This document shows, piece after piece, positions 10,009 through 21,561 of a stretch of 64,000 nt of DNA; the stretch's first letter is position 1; each line of letters begins with the position of its first letter. The DNA is from Flectonema sp. DT1601. Its lineage: Eukaryota; Euglenozoa; Diplonemea; Diplonemida; Diplonemidae. The notes under the pieces were generated by a model. That model did not search any database, was not told the origin of the DNA, and saw nothing but the letters and a program-made list of their open reading frames with translations. The position numbers and the translations under genes are program-made. The DNA lies in contig OZ025809.1 of the NCBI GenBank assembly GCA_964019425.1, positions 496,001-560,000 of the forward strand. Direction: 5' to 3'.

Positions 10009-10407
10009 GTGAGTGGTTACACCTGCTACAAACACCTCATCAGAGGCCGTTCCGTCAAATACCCTCCTGGGATGGAAAGAGCCGACGAGATACGGATAGC
10101 GAACTTCCGGACAGGATGTCACCCGCTAATTCAGAACTGGCGCAAGACGATCGACTGCCCATTTTGTGGCGAACCGTCCTCACAGGTTCACCTGCTGCAG
10201 GGATGTCAATCTCCCAAACTCGACTCGGCCAGGTTCAAAATCCTGGGCTTCTCACCACTGACCGGCAAGTGGGATCGCGATCGAGAACTTATTATTGCCA
10301 ACGAAATTCCTAACCTTGAAGCTCTCTTCACTTTGGCGTGGCTTCCATCACTCGCGTTGATCATAAGGTGGATGGAACAGACATCTAACCTTAGACTTTG
10401 GAAGTAA
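10009..10407 (+). mobile_element. 3' fragment of a LINE (non-LTR retrotransposon) polyprotein
   Basis: A 132-codon frame without introns. It carries IANFRTGCHPLIQNW followed by CPFCGE and HLLQGC, the Cys/His cluster typical of the region after RNase H near the C-terminus of I/Jockey-type LINE polyproteins. No RT or endonuclease lies upstream, so this is a 5'-truncated copy, the usual product of target-primed reverse transcription. The Met at the start is probably fortuitous. Unclear whether it belongs to the same family as the LINE at 21.6-25.2 kb, since that one lacks this region. Confidence 0.65.
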
Positions 10408-11701
10408 AGTAGGTGACATGTAGTCGCCAATATCAATTTGTTATTATTTTTAGTATTTTCATCATTATCAATCATCTCCTGGTTGGGTAACTGCACATCA
10501 CCTTCGGTGTTGTCGCAGTGTCTCTTCCAACACTCCTGTCTCCTTCTTCTCCTATTTTCCCTATAAATTTCTCTTGAGGGCAGGCCTTCGGGCTGTTCAA
10601 GTGGTCTTTGACCACCGCTCTAGTTATATGCTCGATTCTTTGTTTTTCCTTATCGATGGTAGGAATGGTAACCGAATTAGCTTCGTGTGTCCAATTTCAA
10701 GGACGCGTGACCATTTATTTTTTCCATTGCCGCTCTTCTTACGTCCTCAGGCGGAGCCTACCTATGTTTCCTGTGTTTTCCAATTTGTCAGACTTAAATC
10801 AAAAGAAAGTATAAAAGAAAGACAAAACATAGAAGTGAAAAGAACAAAAATAAAGAGTCTGGAAGCACAGACGAGTGTAACCAAAAAAAAAAAAAAAAAA
10901 AATCGTTGTTGGACTTCCGCTCCGGTGGTTTACTGGTTATGACCGCCGAATCATGACCCGGAGGTCTCGGGTTCGAACCCCGTGACATCCTTTTTTCTCT
11001 TTTTCGTAATGACGGAAAATGTGACAAAAACATAGTCAAAGGGCGGATTCATCACCCACTGGTCGAGTTGAGACATATTCCCGTTGCAATAAATCACCAA
11101 GACCCCTCCCGTGTGATCGATCACTTTAAAATGTTACTGTGCAGTTCACCAGTGAGACTAAGACCTCCAACCAAAATTCACCAGACTTCAAGCAGCATTC
11201 CAAATTAGGTAATTTTTGTCAGGCATATTCGAACCATCGAGAACAGAAATTCTCACGTTAGTAAAAGCCTGGCCTTTAGAAATATGGCTTAACGATCCTC
11301 ATCATCGATTTAGGTTTGTGACTCAGAAGCCTTCGTCAATGTGGCCCTCCATCCGCCCCAGCCAAACTCCCCACCTGACTGGTGTCTCTAAACGAGGGGT
11401 CGAGCCGAAGCCCGTTTGTCGCTGGAATCGGAAAAGCCACGAGTCCGAAAGGACCCTAACCTCCGAAGAGGCAGCTAAGTAAAGCGACGATAAGAGTAGT
11501 GGTATTTCATTGTTGGTAAACCTCCCACCTATAACTACACCCCCTATGTCACTGCACAAAGTTAGACTAGAGTCAAACTCAACAGGGTCTTCTTTCCCCG
11601 CTGACAGTTTCAAGTCCGTTCCCTTGACTGCTGTTTCGCCAGATAGTAGGTAGGGACAGAAGGAATCTCATTAGTCCATTCATGCGCGTCTTTAATTAGA
11701 A

Positions 11702-11733
<32 letters not shown>

Positions 11734-12201
11734 CAGTTGCAAATTTATTTTTTCAGGTTGAACTTTGTACGGGACAGGCGGGCTTTTATTAGGGGCTCCC
11801 CCCCCCTTGGGGGAGTGACAAGAACAACCTTAATGCTATCAAAACAAACGGAGAAACAACCATGCTTACGTCATAGAAATTCATATTCTATTCAAAGAAA
11901 GGGAAATAAAACAAAGTATAATGTCCTGAGCGGCATTGTTTACGCTGCCGATCAGTTTTCTATCTCTATATTTGTATTTACTGCTTAAAACTTGAAATTC
12001 CATTTAGGTAATTTGCTACCCTGTCCCAAAACAGCACCGATGATAAAGAAAACATAAAGTACCAAAATTACTTTGTGTATTCCTCTTCTCTTACTTCGTG
12101 CTTATTTATTCTCAGCGTTAGTGACATTGTTATTAGTCTGTCTTCTCATTATTATCGAACTTCTTCTGCAGTTCACGGCCACTCACCCACTTTCACTCTT
12201 C
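10408..12201. other. Non-coding repeat debris
   Basis: Several open frames of 60-120 codons exist but none shows a domain or codon pattern like neighbouring genes. CCGCCCCAGCCAAACTCCCC at about 11352 recurs at 36530, so part is dispersed repeat. Confidence 0.45.
10917..10990 (+). other. tRNA-like sequence (CAT at the anticodon position), degenerate
   Basis: Has an A box (TGGTTTACTGGTTATGA), a loop-like ATCATGA that would place CAT as anticodon, and a B box (GGTTCGAACCCC). Acceptor and anticodon stems do not pair properly and an A-tract precedes it. It is more likely a tRNA pseudogene or SINE head than a functional tRNA-Met. Confidence 0.45.
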
Positions 12202-12405
12202 TGAGGCGATCGGCAGGGGTGGAGGTTTCACGAATTTTCACGATCCTTCACGGTTTGTCACGAGTTGTCACTACCTATCACGAAAATTCACGAAAATTCA
12301 CTGCCAAAAAGCATGGTGAAAAATCGTGAAAAATCGTGAAAAATCGTGAACTTTCGTGTAGCAAAGTGAAAAATCGTGAACACCTCCACCCTGCCGATCG
12401 CCTCA
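12202..12405. mobile_element. Foldback / MITE-like element, 204 bp
   Basis: Ends are inverted copies: TGAGGCGATCGGCAGGG at the left and its complement at the right. Inside both arms are repeats of TTCACGATTTTTCAC-type motifs (GTGAAAAATC on the right arm, four copies). The whole element could fold into one long imperfect hairpin. No coding capacity. A 2-bp TC flank on both sides could be the target duplication. Confidence 0.75.
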
Positions 12406-12937
12406 TCTTCAATTCGAAAGGTGTTGGTGCCGGTGTCCCGTCAGGACCTGGCACTACCCCAGCGCAGTGAACCTATCTAAGATTAGGATAGGGTCACATG
12501 AATGTCCTTAGTATCTGTTCTGCCAGTTGTGCGTGTATTACTTTTATATTCTTTATTCAGGTGCTGTAAAAGCAAATTACTGTGAAAGGAATGTACGGCA
12601 CTTTGGCTGCGAAAAAAACAACGAGGGCAAACTCGAACCTGTTTGTTGTGTTTTGTTTTAGCTTTTAAAGCACCGCAAATGCCACATGAGCAAGCATCAT
12701 CGGCGGTCATCAGTGGCAGGTGCCGCCTTGGGTGTGGAATAATTCTTGTAATGAAAAATCTGTGAGTTGTTACTTTTTTCGGAATCCACGAGATTATTTC
12801 CTCACGAGAATTATTCTATTTTACTAATAAAAGAAATTTAAATAGCAAGAGTGTTGCAACAAGACATATTGTATATAAACCCTCTGCAGGTATGCTTATT
12901 TGAAGTAGTAAACCATTTTATACCATTTTTATAGCAG
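12406..12937. other. Non-coding upstream of the LRR gene
   Basis: GGTGCCGGTGTCCCGTC at 12427-12443 also occurs in both arms of the inverted repeat around the LINE (21414, 25383). The last bases form a TATAGCAG acceptor-like site at 12937, 18 nt before the LRR start codon. Confidence 0.5.
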
Positions 12938-12955
12938 GGTAGGGGTTACACTCCA

Positions 12956-14117
12956 ATGGGATGCTGCGCTACAAAAGATTCAACTCACGTCCCCTCCCCA
13001 ACACAAGATAAAAAGAAACCATCATCAGGAGTCAAACAGGTATCGAAAAGCAAGGTAAAACCAGCTGTGGCATCTGCTGGCACTATAAGTACTTCAGAAT
13101 CGACTACTGGAATTAAGTTGAGAAGGGCAGAAGGGACAAAAAGTCTGAATCTTGAAGGAGCAAAACTAACCTCACCACCAGCAGAAATTGGAAACATATC
13201 AGGTTTAAAGTCTCTTGACTTACATGACAATAAAATAACGACAATTCCCAACTGGAACATGCCAGCTTTAAAACTACTCGATCTTTCATCTAATTGCATT
13301 TCTTTATTACCGATGATGGTATTACCTTCTGTTACAACAGTTAAGATAGCTGGAAATCGTCTTCAATCAATTCCCGATATAGACTCCTTTAAGTCTCTGA
13401 AGGAACTCGACTTGTCAAATAATAATATTACTACCATCGGTGCTCTTCCCAATCTCATCCACACGCTAAGATTGAATGGCAATCCTCTTGATGTTGTACC
13501 GGTTTCTGTATTTGAATTAAAAAAACTAACGACACTTGACATGTCTTACACTAGGATAAGAAGTATCGGTTCTGATGAGGAGGTGTGTAGGAATTTTAGC
13601 AATCAATTACTTTATATTTGTTTTCATTTTGACTGAAGGAATAAGGAGACTTGTGATTCCTTAATAAAAAGTCATATAAAATAAAGTAGACAACATACTA
13701 CCTACAAGTTCCTTTGCGATTGTTTATATGTTGTAGTGAGGGTGATGCATTGTGTGCTATCACTACTATTGTTTTTACCTGGTGGCAGACCAGCAAAAAA
13801 ATGACCTTTGGCAAAGGAGCCTATTAGTGAAAGTACAGCGTTGCATTACGGTAAATGTAGAAAAGAAACTGAAAAAAAAAACACAGATCAGCAAGTTAAT
13901 GTCCCTGAAGCACCTCATTCTCAACCATACTAACATTTCTGATTTATCGGCTGCGTTGTTTGATGCGACTCCCATGTCGAAATTGGATATCGAGGGATGT
14001 CCATTCACTGAGAGTGATCTTAGAAAAAAAGATTTTTACCCAAACTGGATGGACAAGAGGGCTGGAACGATTAACAAAAAAATTCAGGGTGGGGCAGAAT
14101 TCCAACTTATGAAGTAG
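12956..14117 (+). CDS. LRRC57-like leucine-rich repeat protein, lipid-anchored
   Basis: Probably a membrane-tethered protein-interaction scaffold. The N-terminus MGCCATK has Gly2 for myristoylation and two Cys for palmitoylation; a basic, Ser/Pro-rich linker follows, then about seven LRRs (for example LKSLDLHDNKITTIP) from residue 60 on. The end, KLDIEGCPFTESDLRKKDF, resembles the C-terminal cap of LRRC57, which also starts with a myristoylation signal. Two exons are proposed: 12956-13582 and 13887-14117, joined in phase 0 at a GTGTGT donor and an ACACAG acceptor. This restores LRR spacing (SDEE then ISKLMSLKHL) and gives 285 residues. The 304-nt intron is long for this window, so the junction is less certain than the exons. 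Start chosen because of the lipidation motif. Confidence 0.8.
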
Positions 14118-14619
14118 GCGGGGTAGAAGTAGCAAAAGGACAGTTGATATGTATCAATTCCTAGTTTACACTAGTCCTTCAGTAGATACGATGGTTGGTG
14201 TTTGATATTCTGAAATGGTAATTTTATACTTTAAGGCGACTGTAGAAGACTTACTTAAGCCGGCAAGAGCAAGGCTCGCCTAACGTATTCAATTGGCACT
14301 GCGAGTCGTTTGAAAGGGACGTTGAATTCCATGTTCCATACATCTATCTCTTTGCATATAATTTATTACTGGCTGCCTTATATATGTTCTGTTTTTTGAC
14401 CGAGTTGTTGGAGATGGTCGCAGGAATACAAACTCTTCTACAGACATACAAAAAAGATGGCTCTTTGTGGTCGTGTTTGGGAATAAAAGTTGGCTTGACT
14501 GAGTAAATAGGGATACTAAATCTGTGTTTTTTTGTTATTATTTTTGCCAGCACACTCTCTCTTTATTGAAACCTGTTTGTAATATAAAGTAACTCTAATT
14601 TGACTCACATTCCCTTCAG
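14118..14619. other. Intergenic between LRR and CDC5 genes
   Basis: No gene seen. It ends in TTCCCTTCAG at 14619, an acceptor-like site 15 nt before the CDC5 start. Confidence 0.5.
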
Positions 14620-14634
14620 ATTGCGCAAGAAAAA

Positions 14635-16921
14635 ATGAGGATTTTTAGAAAGGGAGGAACTTGGAAGAATCATGAGGACGAAATCCTTAAAGTGGCTGTG
14701 ATGAAGTACGGAAAAAATAGCTGGCCGCGTGTTGCTTCTCTGCTCGCAAAAAAGACAGCGTCGCAAGCTAAAGAGCGATGGAACTCATGGCTTGATCCAT
14801 CGATTAAGAAAACAGAGTGGACAAAAGAGGAAGAAGAGAAATTGTTACATTTAGCGAAGAGGCTTCCATGTCAGTGGAGGACCATAGCGCCGATTGTTGG
14901 AAGGACGCCTTATCAATGTCTTGAACATTATGATAAATTATTAGATCAAGTGCAAGTGAATGAAGGCGACTATGACCCCACAAATGATCCAAGAAACCTC
15001 AGACCTGGTGAGGTTGACCCCAACCCGGAACAGAGAGCTCCAATGCCCGATGCACAGGACATGAGTGATGATGAGAGAGAAATGCTCAACGAAGCAAGAG
15101 CACGAGTTGCAAACACAAAGGGAAAAAAAGCAAAAAGAAAGGCTAGAAGTAAGCAGCTTGAGGAGGCTCGTAGACTGGCATCTGTTCAGAAAAGAAGGGA
15201 ATTAAAGGCCGCCGGGATTGAAACAAAGACCAGAACAAAAAAACGAGGAATAAACTTTGCGACTGAAATTCCATTCTTCAAAGCACCAGCACAAGGATTC
15301 TTTGATACCAGCGAAGAGTTAAAACTTATGCCTCAAGACGACCGACACTTTAAGAATTTAGATGTCAGAAATGCCGAAGGAGCACTACGTGCAAAAGCGG
15401 AACAAGATGCAAGAAAACAAGATAGCAAGAAGGCACAAAAGAAAAAACAAGAAGACCTACCAGGGCACTTTGAAGCTTTAAACGCTCGTCAGGAACTGAA
15501 TATGGTTCCGAAGAAGTCTCTTTCAATGCCGGCTCCTCAAGTAACAGAACAAGAATTGTTTGCTCTAAAGCGACTAGGAGCGCAGCAGCTCCGTGAAGCC
15601 AAATCTGAGTCAACAGCAGCTATCCGAACACCTTTATTGGAAGACACCGTGAAACTTGAAGCAGAAAATCAAGCAAAAATGAGAGATCTTAGCACTCCTC
15701 TACTCGGGGGAGAAACGCCAAGTATTCGTCCTACTCAGATGTCGACAGTTGCAGGAGCACCCCCTGCTACTCCTTCTCACTATTCGAAATTAATTCAAGA
15801 GAATCAACCTCAGGCTGTGGGGATATCTGGTTCTTTAGACAGTCTGCCTGCTCCGGTTGGTAATTTTTCTGTGGCTTTACAAGTAACTGATAAGCAAAAA
15901 GAAGTTCTAAAGGGAAGTGATAAAGAATTAGTAGCGAAACTAAAAACAAATGACATCGATGCCGAAGACGCAGCTGAGGTTCGAAAAAAAAAGAAAAACG
16001 CTGGATTCTTGAGCACGCCTACCGCGCCATCAAAGAAAGGATTACCTTGTCCATTTGTATCTATTAAACAGCAAAAAGGAAGCTCTCCTAGTGAGTTGAT
16101 TGAAAATGAGATGCAGCAGCTTATTGTGTATGATGGCCTCTTACAGAGAAACAAGAAGAATTATAGGAAAAAAATACAGGCATTGGATTTGAGTGATTAC
16201 ATGCCGTCAGAGTTGAAAAAGGCTAATTCTCTCATACAAGAAGAGCTGTCTTCGATTAAACAAGAAAGTAAATATTATGCTAAGTCTTCTGAAGGTGAAT
16301 TTAAGTTATCAAATGAAGATGAGTTGTCAGCTGAGATTGATATATTCAATCAAAATTATTTACATCTTTCGAATCCTTCACGTTTCGTAAACAAGAATCA
16401 ATGTAGTGTTGCTGACAGACTTTCAGCTTTAAAATATGAATTTGACATTACCAGAAATCACACTGCGAAGGCTGCTGATAACGCAAGTAGGTTAGAAACA
16501 AAAGTTGAAGTGTTAACTGCCGGATATCAAAAACGATCAGAAACACTAAACACTTCTCTTACTACTAAATGGCAAGACCTATTTGAATTAAATACAAAAC
16601 TTAGAAGTTATGAAAATGTTTGGGCCATGGAAGAAATTGCGATAAAAGAGCGAACCCGAGTCGCTATTGAAAGAGCGGAATCATTAAAGCAAAGACACAC
16701 TACACTGCAAGCAGAATATGCTGATTTAGTTGATACTTTAAAAAATGTTACAGAGAAAGTAAAAAGAGGACGAGAAGAGAGTGATGCACAGGTTTGTTAT
16801 TTGCTACCATTAACTTAAACTACTTGTTGTGGCCTTGTTGTGTTCTTGTTGTTTTTGTGTTAAAAGTTAACCACCAAAACAGGTATCCGCCAAACTAAAA
16901 AGACCAAACGTGCAGCAATAG
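14635..16921 (+). CDS. CDC5: CDC5/Cef1 spliceosome protein (Prp19/NineTeen complex)
   Basis: Core subunit of the Prp19-associated complex needed for spliceosome activation, nuclear. The first ~105 residues are two Myb repeats with family hallmarks: GGTWKNHEDEILKVAVMKYG, WLDPSIKKTEW and WRTIAPIVGRT. Then come a Lys/Arg-rich nuclear-localisation stretch (about 160-205), a low-complexity middle with TPLL repeats, and a C-terminal coiled-coil region. Two exons: 14635-16791 and 16883-16921, with a 91-nt GTTTGT...ACAG intron in phase 0; the second exon adds only 12 residues (VSAKLKRPNVQQ). Total about 731 residues, usual for the family. Same strand as both neighbours. The presence of CDC5 agrees with the cis introns seen here. 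Identification is secure; the tiny last exon is inferred. Confidence 0.93.
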
Positions 16922-17298
16922 TTCCGATGCAGTGTTGTCGTTGTCTATTTTCTTCCGGTTACGTGTCGGCTGGTCAGCCGTTGGCTGACGCATTTGTTCA
17001 TTGAATGCAGTCACCTCTTTCTATGGCTCGGATAACTTTCAGTAATAATTTTATTCGTTTTATTGTTTTTGCGGTTAATGTCACTGTTGAGGAGGAAAAA
17101 AAAAAAAAAAAAAAAAAAAAAGAGCTATTGTTAACCAATATTGATGAAAAGTATTTATTGACTTTTACAGACCGACCTGCTTCACTTAATATAATAAGCA
17201 CATGCCGAAGTAGTTTTTTAAGGCTAAGTATATTTATCACATTAACTGTGTTATTTGCGCGTTGGTCTAAATTTTAATTACCCCACTTCCCCACTTAG
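16922..17298. other. Intergenic with a 22-nt A-tract
   Basis: No gene seen. A-tract at about 17097-17120. It ends with CCCCACTTCCCCACTTAG (17298), an acceptor-like site before the next gene. Confidence 0.5.
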
Positions 17299-17314
17299 AT
17301 GATGTCTTGCGTCA

Positions 17315-18729
17315 ATGACTACCGATGAGTTGCTGCTGTACATTAAGGATGAATGGAGTACATATGTCTCCGACAGAGATCGAGGAAATGAAGGTTTCTT
17401 ATCGGGTGTATACTCAGGCGAGTTGCTGCAGAAAAACAGAACAAAATCGCCTTCTATACTGTGTGTAGAATTTAAGAGAGGTGGAGGGTTAGCAGGTTTT
17501 AATTTCTCGAAGAAGTCTGATGGATGTGTGAGAGCTCCGATCGACACCAGAAAGTCTAGTTGGAGACCTCACAAGGTGGGATATTCTTTACGCATATTTG
17601 TGTATCAAGGTGAAGGAATCCTCCTTGAGGGGATTGCCAATCCAAGATCACGAGTCATTGACACTGTCACTTGGCAATCAATAGGCGATCGCAGTTATCA
17701 AAAAGCTACTCCTTTTAAATGGATCTCTCACTCCATTTTAGATGCAAAAAGACGTCTTCATGACAGAGTATCCCCGCAAGACAACAGCCATCACCAATTA
17801 AAGAGACGAAAGGGACTCAGCCTACGTAATGATCCACAACCCCCAATAAAAACTCAAGAGTCAAAACCAGAATCAAAAATAAATATTAAACCAACAAGTC
17901 AAGTTCTTGGGGATAGAAGTAGTATGGGTTCACTTGGTGTATTTAAGGATGAAGCAGAAGCTGCGAGGGCCTCCAACTACCACAAATTACATGGCAAATA
18001 CCCTGCGGAAATTCAACATAGAATGGTAGAAAAAGGCTTAATGCAATTACCTAACAAAGATAAACTCACGTGGAATGCTATAAAAGAAACTTATGATGGC
18101 GCGCGGCGTAAGGGAGGTGATGGCTCTTTGCACGAAAACGAGCGTGAAAAGCGAATTCGCAACTGGTTGGAAGGTATTATCTTACCCGAAACTGGAGCGA
18201 GTCCCACCTACAAATCCTCAACGACTCCTCAAAAGCCTGCGACAATGCCACCTCCGCATCCTCAACCGGATGATTCCAGCAATCACCGAGCAAAGCACTG
18301 GAATAACAGTTCTTCAACTCAGATGCAAATAAATTCTTCGTCGTCTCCCACCTACGGTATGTAATCCATTCAGATTAGAGTATAGTTTAACAACAGTATT
18401 CTTAACTAAACAATAACAGGTGGACTCGGTTACAGTCCTTATCCGCATTCGGCAACAGCAGACCAGGGTGATGAAACACCCTACTATGGAGAACTTGCTG
18501 CTCCTTCACCTGTTGGGCTCACGAGAGCTGATAATCATGTATGTAGTTATTGTAACTTGTTGAATGGGACTCTCCCAATTACTTTATAAGTTACTTTACT
18601 TCAGTTTCTGAATTACGCCTATTATTAAAAAAAAAGCAGCAAAGCCCATCACGACGTCCCATCGATAGCAGAGCATCACCAAAGAAAGAATATGAGGCCT
18701 CTCGAAAAAGGAAAGAGATGGAAAAGTAA
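17315..18729 (+). CDS. Unknown protein, three exons
   Basis: I do not recognise it. Exons 17315-18356, 18420-18538 and 18637-18729; both introns begin GTATGT and end in AG (63 and about 98 nt), and joining them keeps frame to a TAA, giving about 417 residues. The last acceptor is ambiguous by one codon (AAG or CAG three bases on). Residues 1-145 look like a folded globular domain (KVGYSLRIFVYQGEGILLEG). A basic linker follows (KRRKGLSLR), then a second helical, charged segment at about 215-285, then a Pro/Ser/Asn-rich tail ending in RKRKEMEK. The basic tail suggests a nuclear protein. A nine-codon frame starting at 17299 precedes the chosen ATG. It lies co-directionally after CDC5, so co-transcription is possible. 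Confidence 0.75.
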
Positions 18730-19400
18730 TGTGTAAAAAGTGTTTTTTTTTTTTTTTTTTGCCCACGCATTCAAGAATGTTGGCAGCATGTGTAATTACC
18801 ATTAGCTTTTACAGTTGTATTGTATTGGTTTACGATTTTCGTGTGCAAGCAAAGCCCCTTTTTGGATGTCTTTATATTGTCAAACGAAAAAAAAAAAAAA
18901 GAATTTGTCATACTTTTGTTATTTGTTTCTATATTACTATTTTTTAAGTTTTTGTATTTTTATTATGGTGGGGGACCATTTATCTCTTGCTTTAAAAAAT
19001 TAAAAAAAAAAAAAACCAAATACTTTTTCATCAATAGAAATACTGTAGTACTTTTTAAATAATAAAAGTGCTGATTCTATGTGCAAACCTGCTTTTCTTT
19101 TTAATTCTTTTTTTTTAGCAAATTTCCTTTTTCTTTTACATCACAGATTACTAAATAAAAAGGATGGCTCATTAAATCATTAGATTGGCATAAGTAAGTA
19201 ATACCAACAATCAAGGGAACAAAATATTTAGCAGCTTTATCTAATTCTCCAGTCCTCGCCCCTCATCATGGCACATGAAAGTAGGCGTTTGGTTGGTTCT
19301 ATGAAGCTATAATGTCCTATGGCATTTGCAGGCCTGTATCATAAGGTACTAATGTTTAATTTTAGGGTTATTACTAAGAAGTTCGCCTGTTTCCCAAACA
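18730..19400. other. Low-complexity AT-rich DNA
   Basis: Runs of T and A of 15-18 nt; open frames are made of Lys/Phe homopolymers and are not genes. Confidence 0.6.
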
Positions 19401-21413
19401 ATGACACCTCCCCGTTCCCGAAGGGATGTCCACAAAACTTCAGCGGTTCTGCCCTTCAACAGCAACAACAAGCTAACTAATGAAAGTGGCATCGGAAGAC
19501 CCCTTGGAGAAGGCAAACGCCATAGCTAAGAGCAACAACCTTGTGAAGCTGCAATCAAAACTGAACCAAAAATGGAAAGGGGGAAGGCGTCAGTCTCCAC
19601 ATACTCAGCATCGGGAAACGGGAGAGGGTTCACAAAGTGACCAGCCGACCGGGCCCTGCAAGTAACAACAGTACTCCCAAGACGAAGGTTAGAGTACAGG
19701 AATATGTAAGCAAGCAGGCGGAATCTGTGGAGAAGATTTCGGGCCTGGGCAAGGGAAAAGGAGAAACCAGCAAACAGTTCTGTTTGTATGGGCAGTTCAA
19801 GGGCTCCTCCTTATGCAAAGAGTCTGTCTGCGAGAAAACAGACCACTGTTGAGCTTAGTTGGAACAGGCAACGCCAATGATGTTCCACACACCGAAGGGA
19901 AGGAGGGCGAACCCTTACTCACCAAGCAGATGGACGGTGGGAAGGGGAATCACAAGATCTTGCTGGATGTGATGGGGTAGTTCAAAAAACAAAGGGGTGC
20001 GATAAGTCATCTGTTGGAAGTTCTGGCATCCGACCAAGAGCAGCAAGGACTCACAGAAGGGCTGATAAGCAGGCTGGCCAAGCATGCAGGAGTGTCGGCT
20101 CTTTCGGACACCACGCTGAGGTACGGGGGGAACCCAATTGCAATGGCGAGGGCGTTAAAGACAGGGGATGTCACCTGTTTCCTGTAGTTGATAGATCAAA
20201 AAATGCGAGCGAACAGGATGTGATGCGGAGCGTAGCAGCTCAGTTCACACACAGAACAAAGGGCACACGCATTCCCATAACGAAGGAGGAGATATCTTCA
20301 CCACTACATGTGGCCCCTACACCTAAGATGGATGTTTCAGCTGTGAGGGGGGGGATGCTGCCATCGGTCCTGAAGAGGTTTGATTATGTTTGGGACCTCA
20401 CCTTCTTTCCTAAGGATTCTTCTGTCAATGCACGGCTCTCGAGGAGGGCAACTTCGAAGTTGGCAGGGAAACATGCAAGAGAATTGGTTGAGTGTGGTAT
20501 TGCAGTGCCGAGTGATTCTGTACCGCTGTCTCGGTACCATTTACAGTGTATGAGGAGAGGGAGACGGGGAACAGACAGCGGTTCATCCTCTGGACAAAAG
20601 AGCAGAATGAACTGATCTCGTCTGGGGGATATGAACCATTCGTTCCACTGCAGCACATTTCTTGTTACCTGGGTGCTGTACATTCGGAGGTGGCATCCTG
20701 CAGGGACTTCAAGACTGGATTCTACCAGGTCTGCATACCTGAGGAGTCAACTTCACTCTTCAGTTTCTCTGATTCAGCTGGGAAGGTTTATTCTTTGACT
20801 CGACTTCCGATGGGTCATGTGTGTGCCCCAGAATTGATGAACACCATCGCTGCGGTAGTTGCTGGTGACCCGCTGTTCGTTAAGAAAGAATTTGCGGAGG
20901 AGGGATTCACTGGTGGATTGATAACATTAGGTTATTTGGTCCCAAGGAGAAGGTTAAATGCGCAGCTGAGAGGATGGACTCCTTTGCCAGAATGGCAAAC
21001 ATCACATGGAAACCAAGTGATACTGTGGATCTCTCTCCGGGGTATGAGTTCTTGGGGGTCACCTTTGATCACCATACAGACAGGGTGAGCTTGGGGACCA
21101 AGATTGGGAGAAAAATCAAGAACACCAACCTTGATTCATTAACTGCATCGGAGTTGGAGTCCTTAGGAGGTCGCCTGTTGCCTCTTGACAACACTACAGT
21201 TTGTGGTGCTTTTCGGAAGAAGATGTGTGTTCGCTCACACAGTCTCAACAGGTGTTTGATTTTAGTTTTGAAATGTTCCTACTCCCTTGCCTGGGTAAGC
21301 ACGAAGCTAAACCCAGCAGACATTCCTTCTCGAGAGGAAGTCTCACACGGAACGAGAGCGAAGGTTGAACTAGCGTTGGGGTCGTTCTTTAACTCGCGTG
21401 GTGGTGGTGGTGC
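19400..21413 (+). mobile_element. Fossil retroelement with VIPER/DIRS-type reverse transcriptase
   Basis: Old, broken element with several breaks spread over the coding region. Parts recognisable in order: a gag-like region with a Cys/His finger (about 19640-19850), a reverse transcriptase domain with DFKTGFYQV and TRLPMG (about 20540-20900), the RT connection with FLGVTFDHH (about 21045-21120), and an RNase H end with NPADIPSR (about 21310-21345). The RLPMG form and overall order fit the DIRS order, particularly VIPER-like elements known from kinetoplastids; a Gypsy-type LTR element fits less well. Terminal repeats were not identified. A ~70-bp piece of the same element lies at 38221-38290. 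Confidence 0.65.
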
Positions 21414-21561
21414 CGGTGTCCTGTCGAATCGAAACGGCCCGGTACAACCCCTACGCAGAAGTAATCTGCACAGTGTAGATTCTTCTAAGTGATCTCAGAC
21501 TTGTTAACTGCATGTTCATTCAATTAAGTATACTTCTCTTTCCCAGGTGCATACAGTATAG
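21414..21561 (+). repeat. Left arm of the inverted repeat flanking the LINE
   Basis: About 145 bp, from CCGGTGTCCTGTCGAATCG to GGTGCATACAGTATAG. Its reverse complement is 25242-25383, differing by about 14 extra bases here and scattered substitutions. Confidence 0.8.

Noticed and set aside
10917-10990. Functional tRNA-Met gene
   Set aside because: Acceptor and anticodon stems do not pair.
11216-11613. Overlapping frames of 88-96 codons on both strands
   Set aside because: No family features, no acceptor-like site, and part of the segment is shared with a dispersed repeat.
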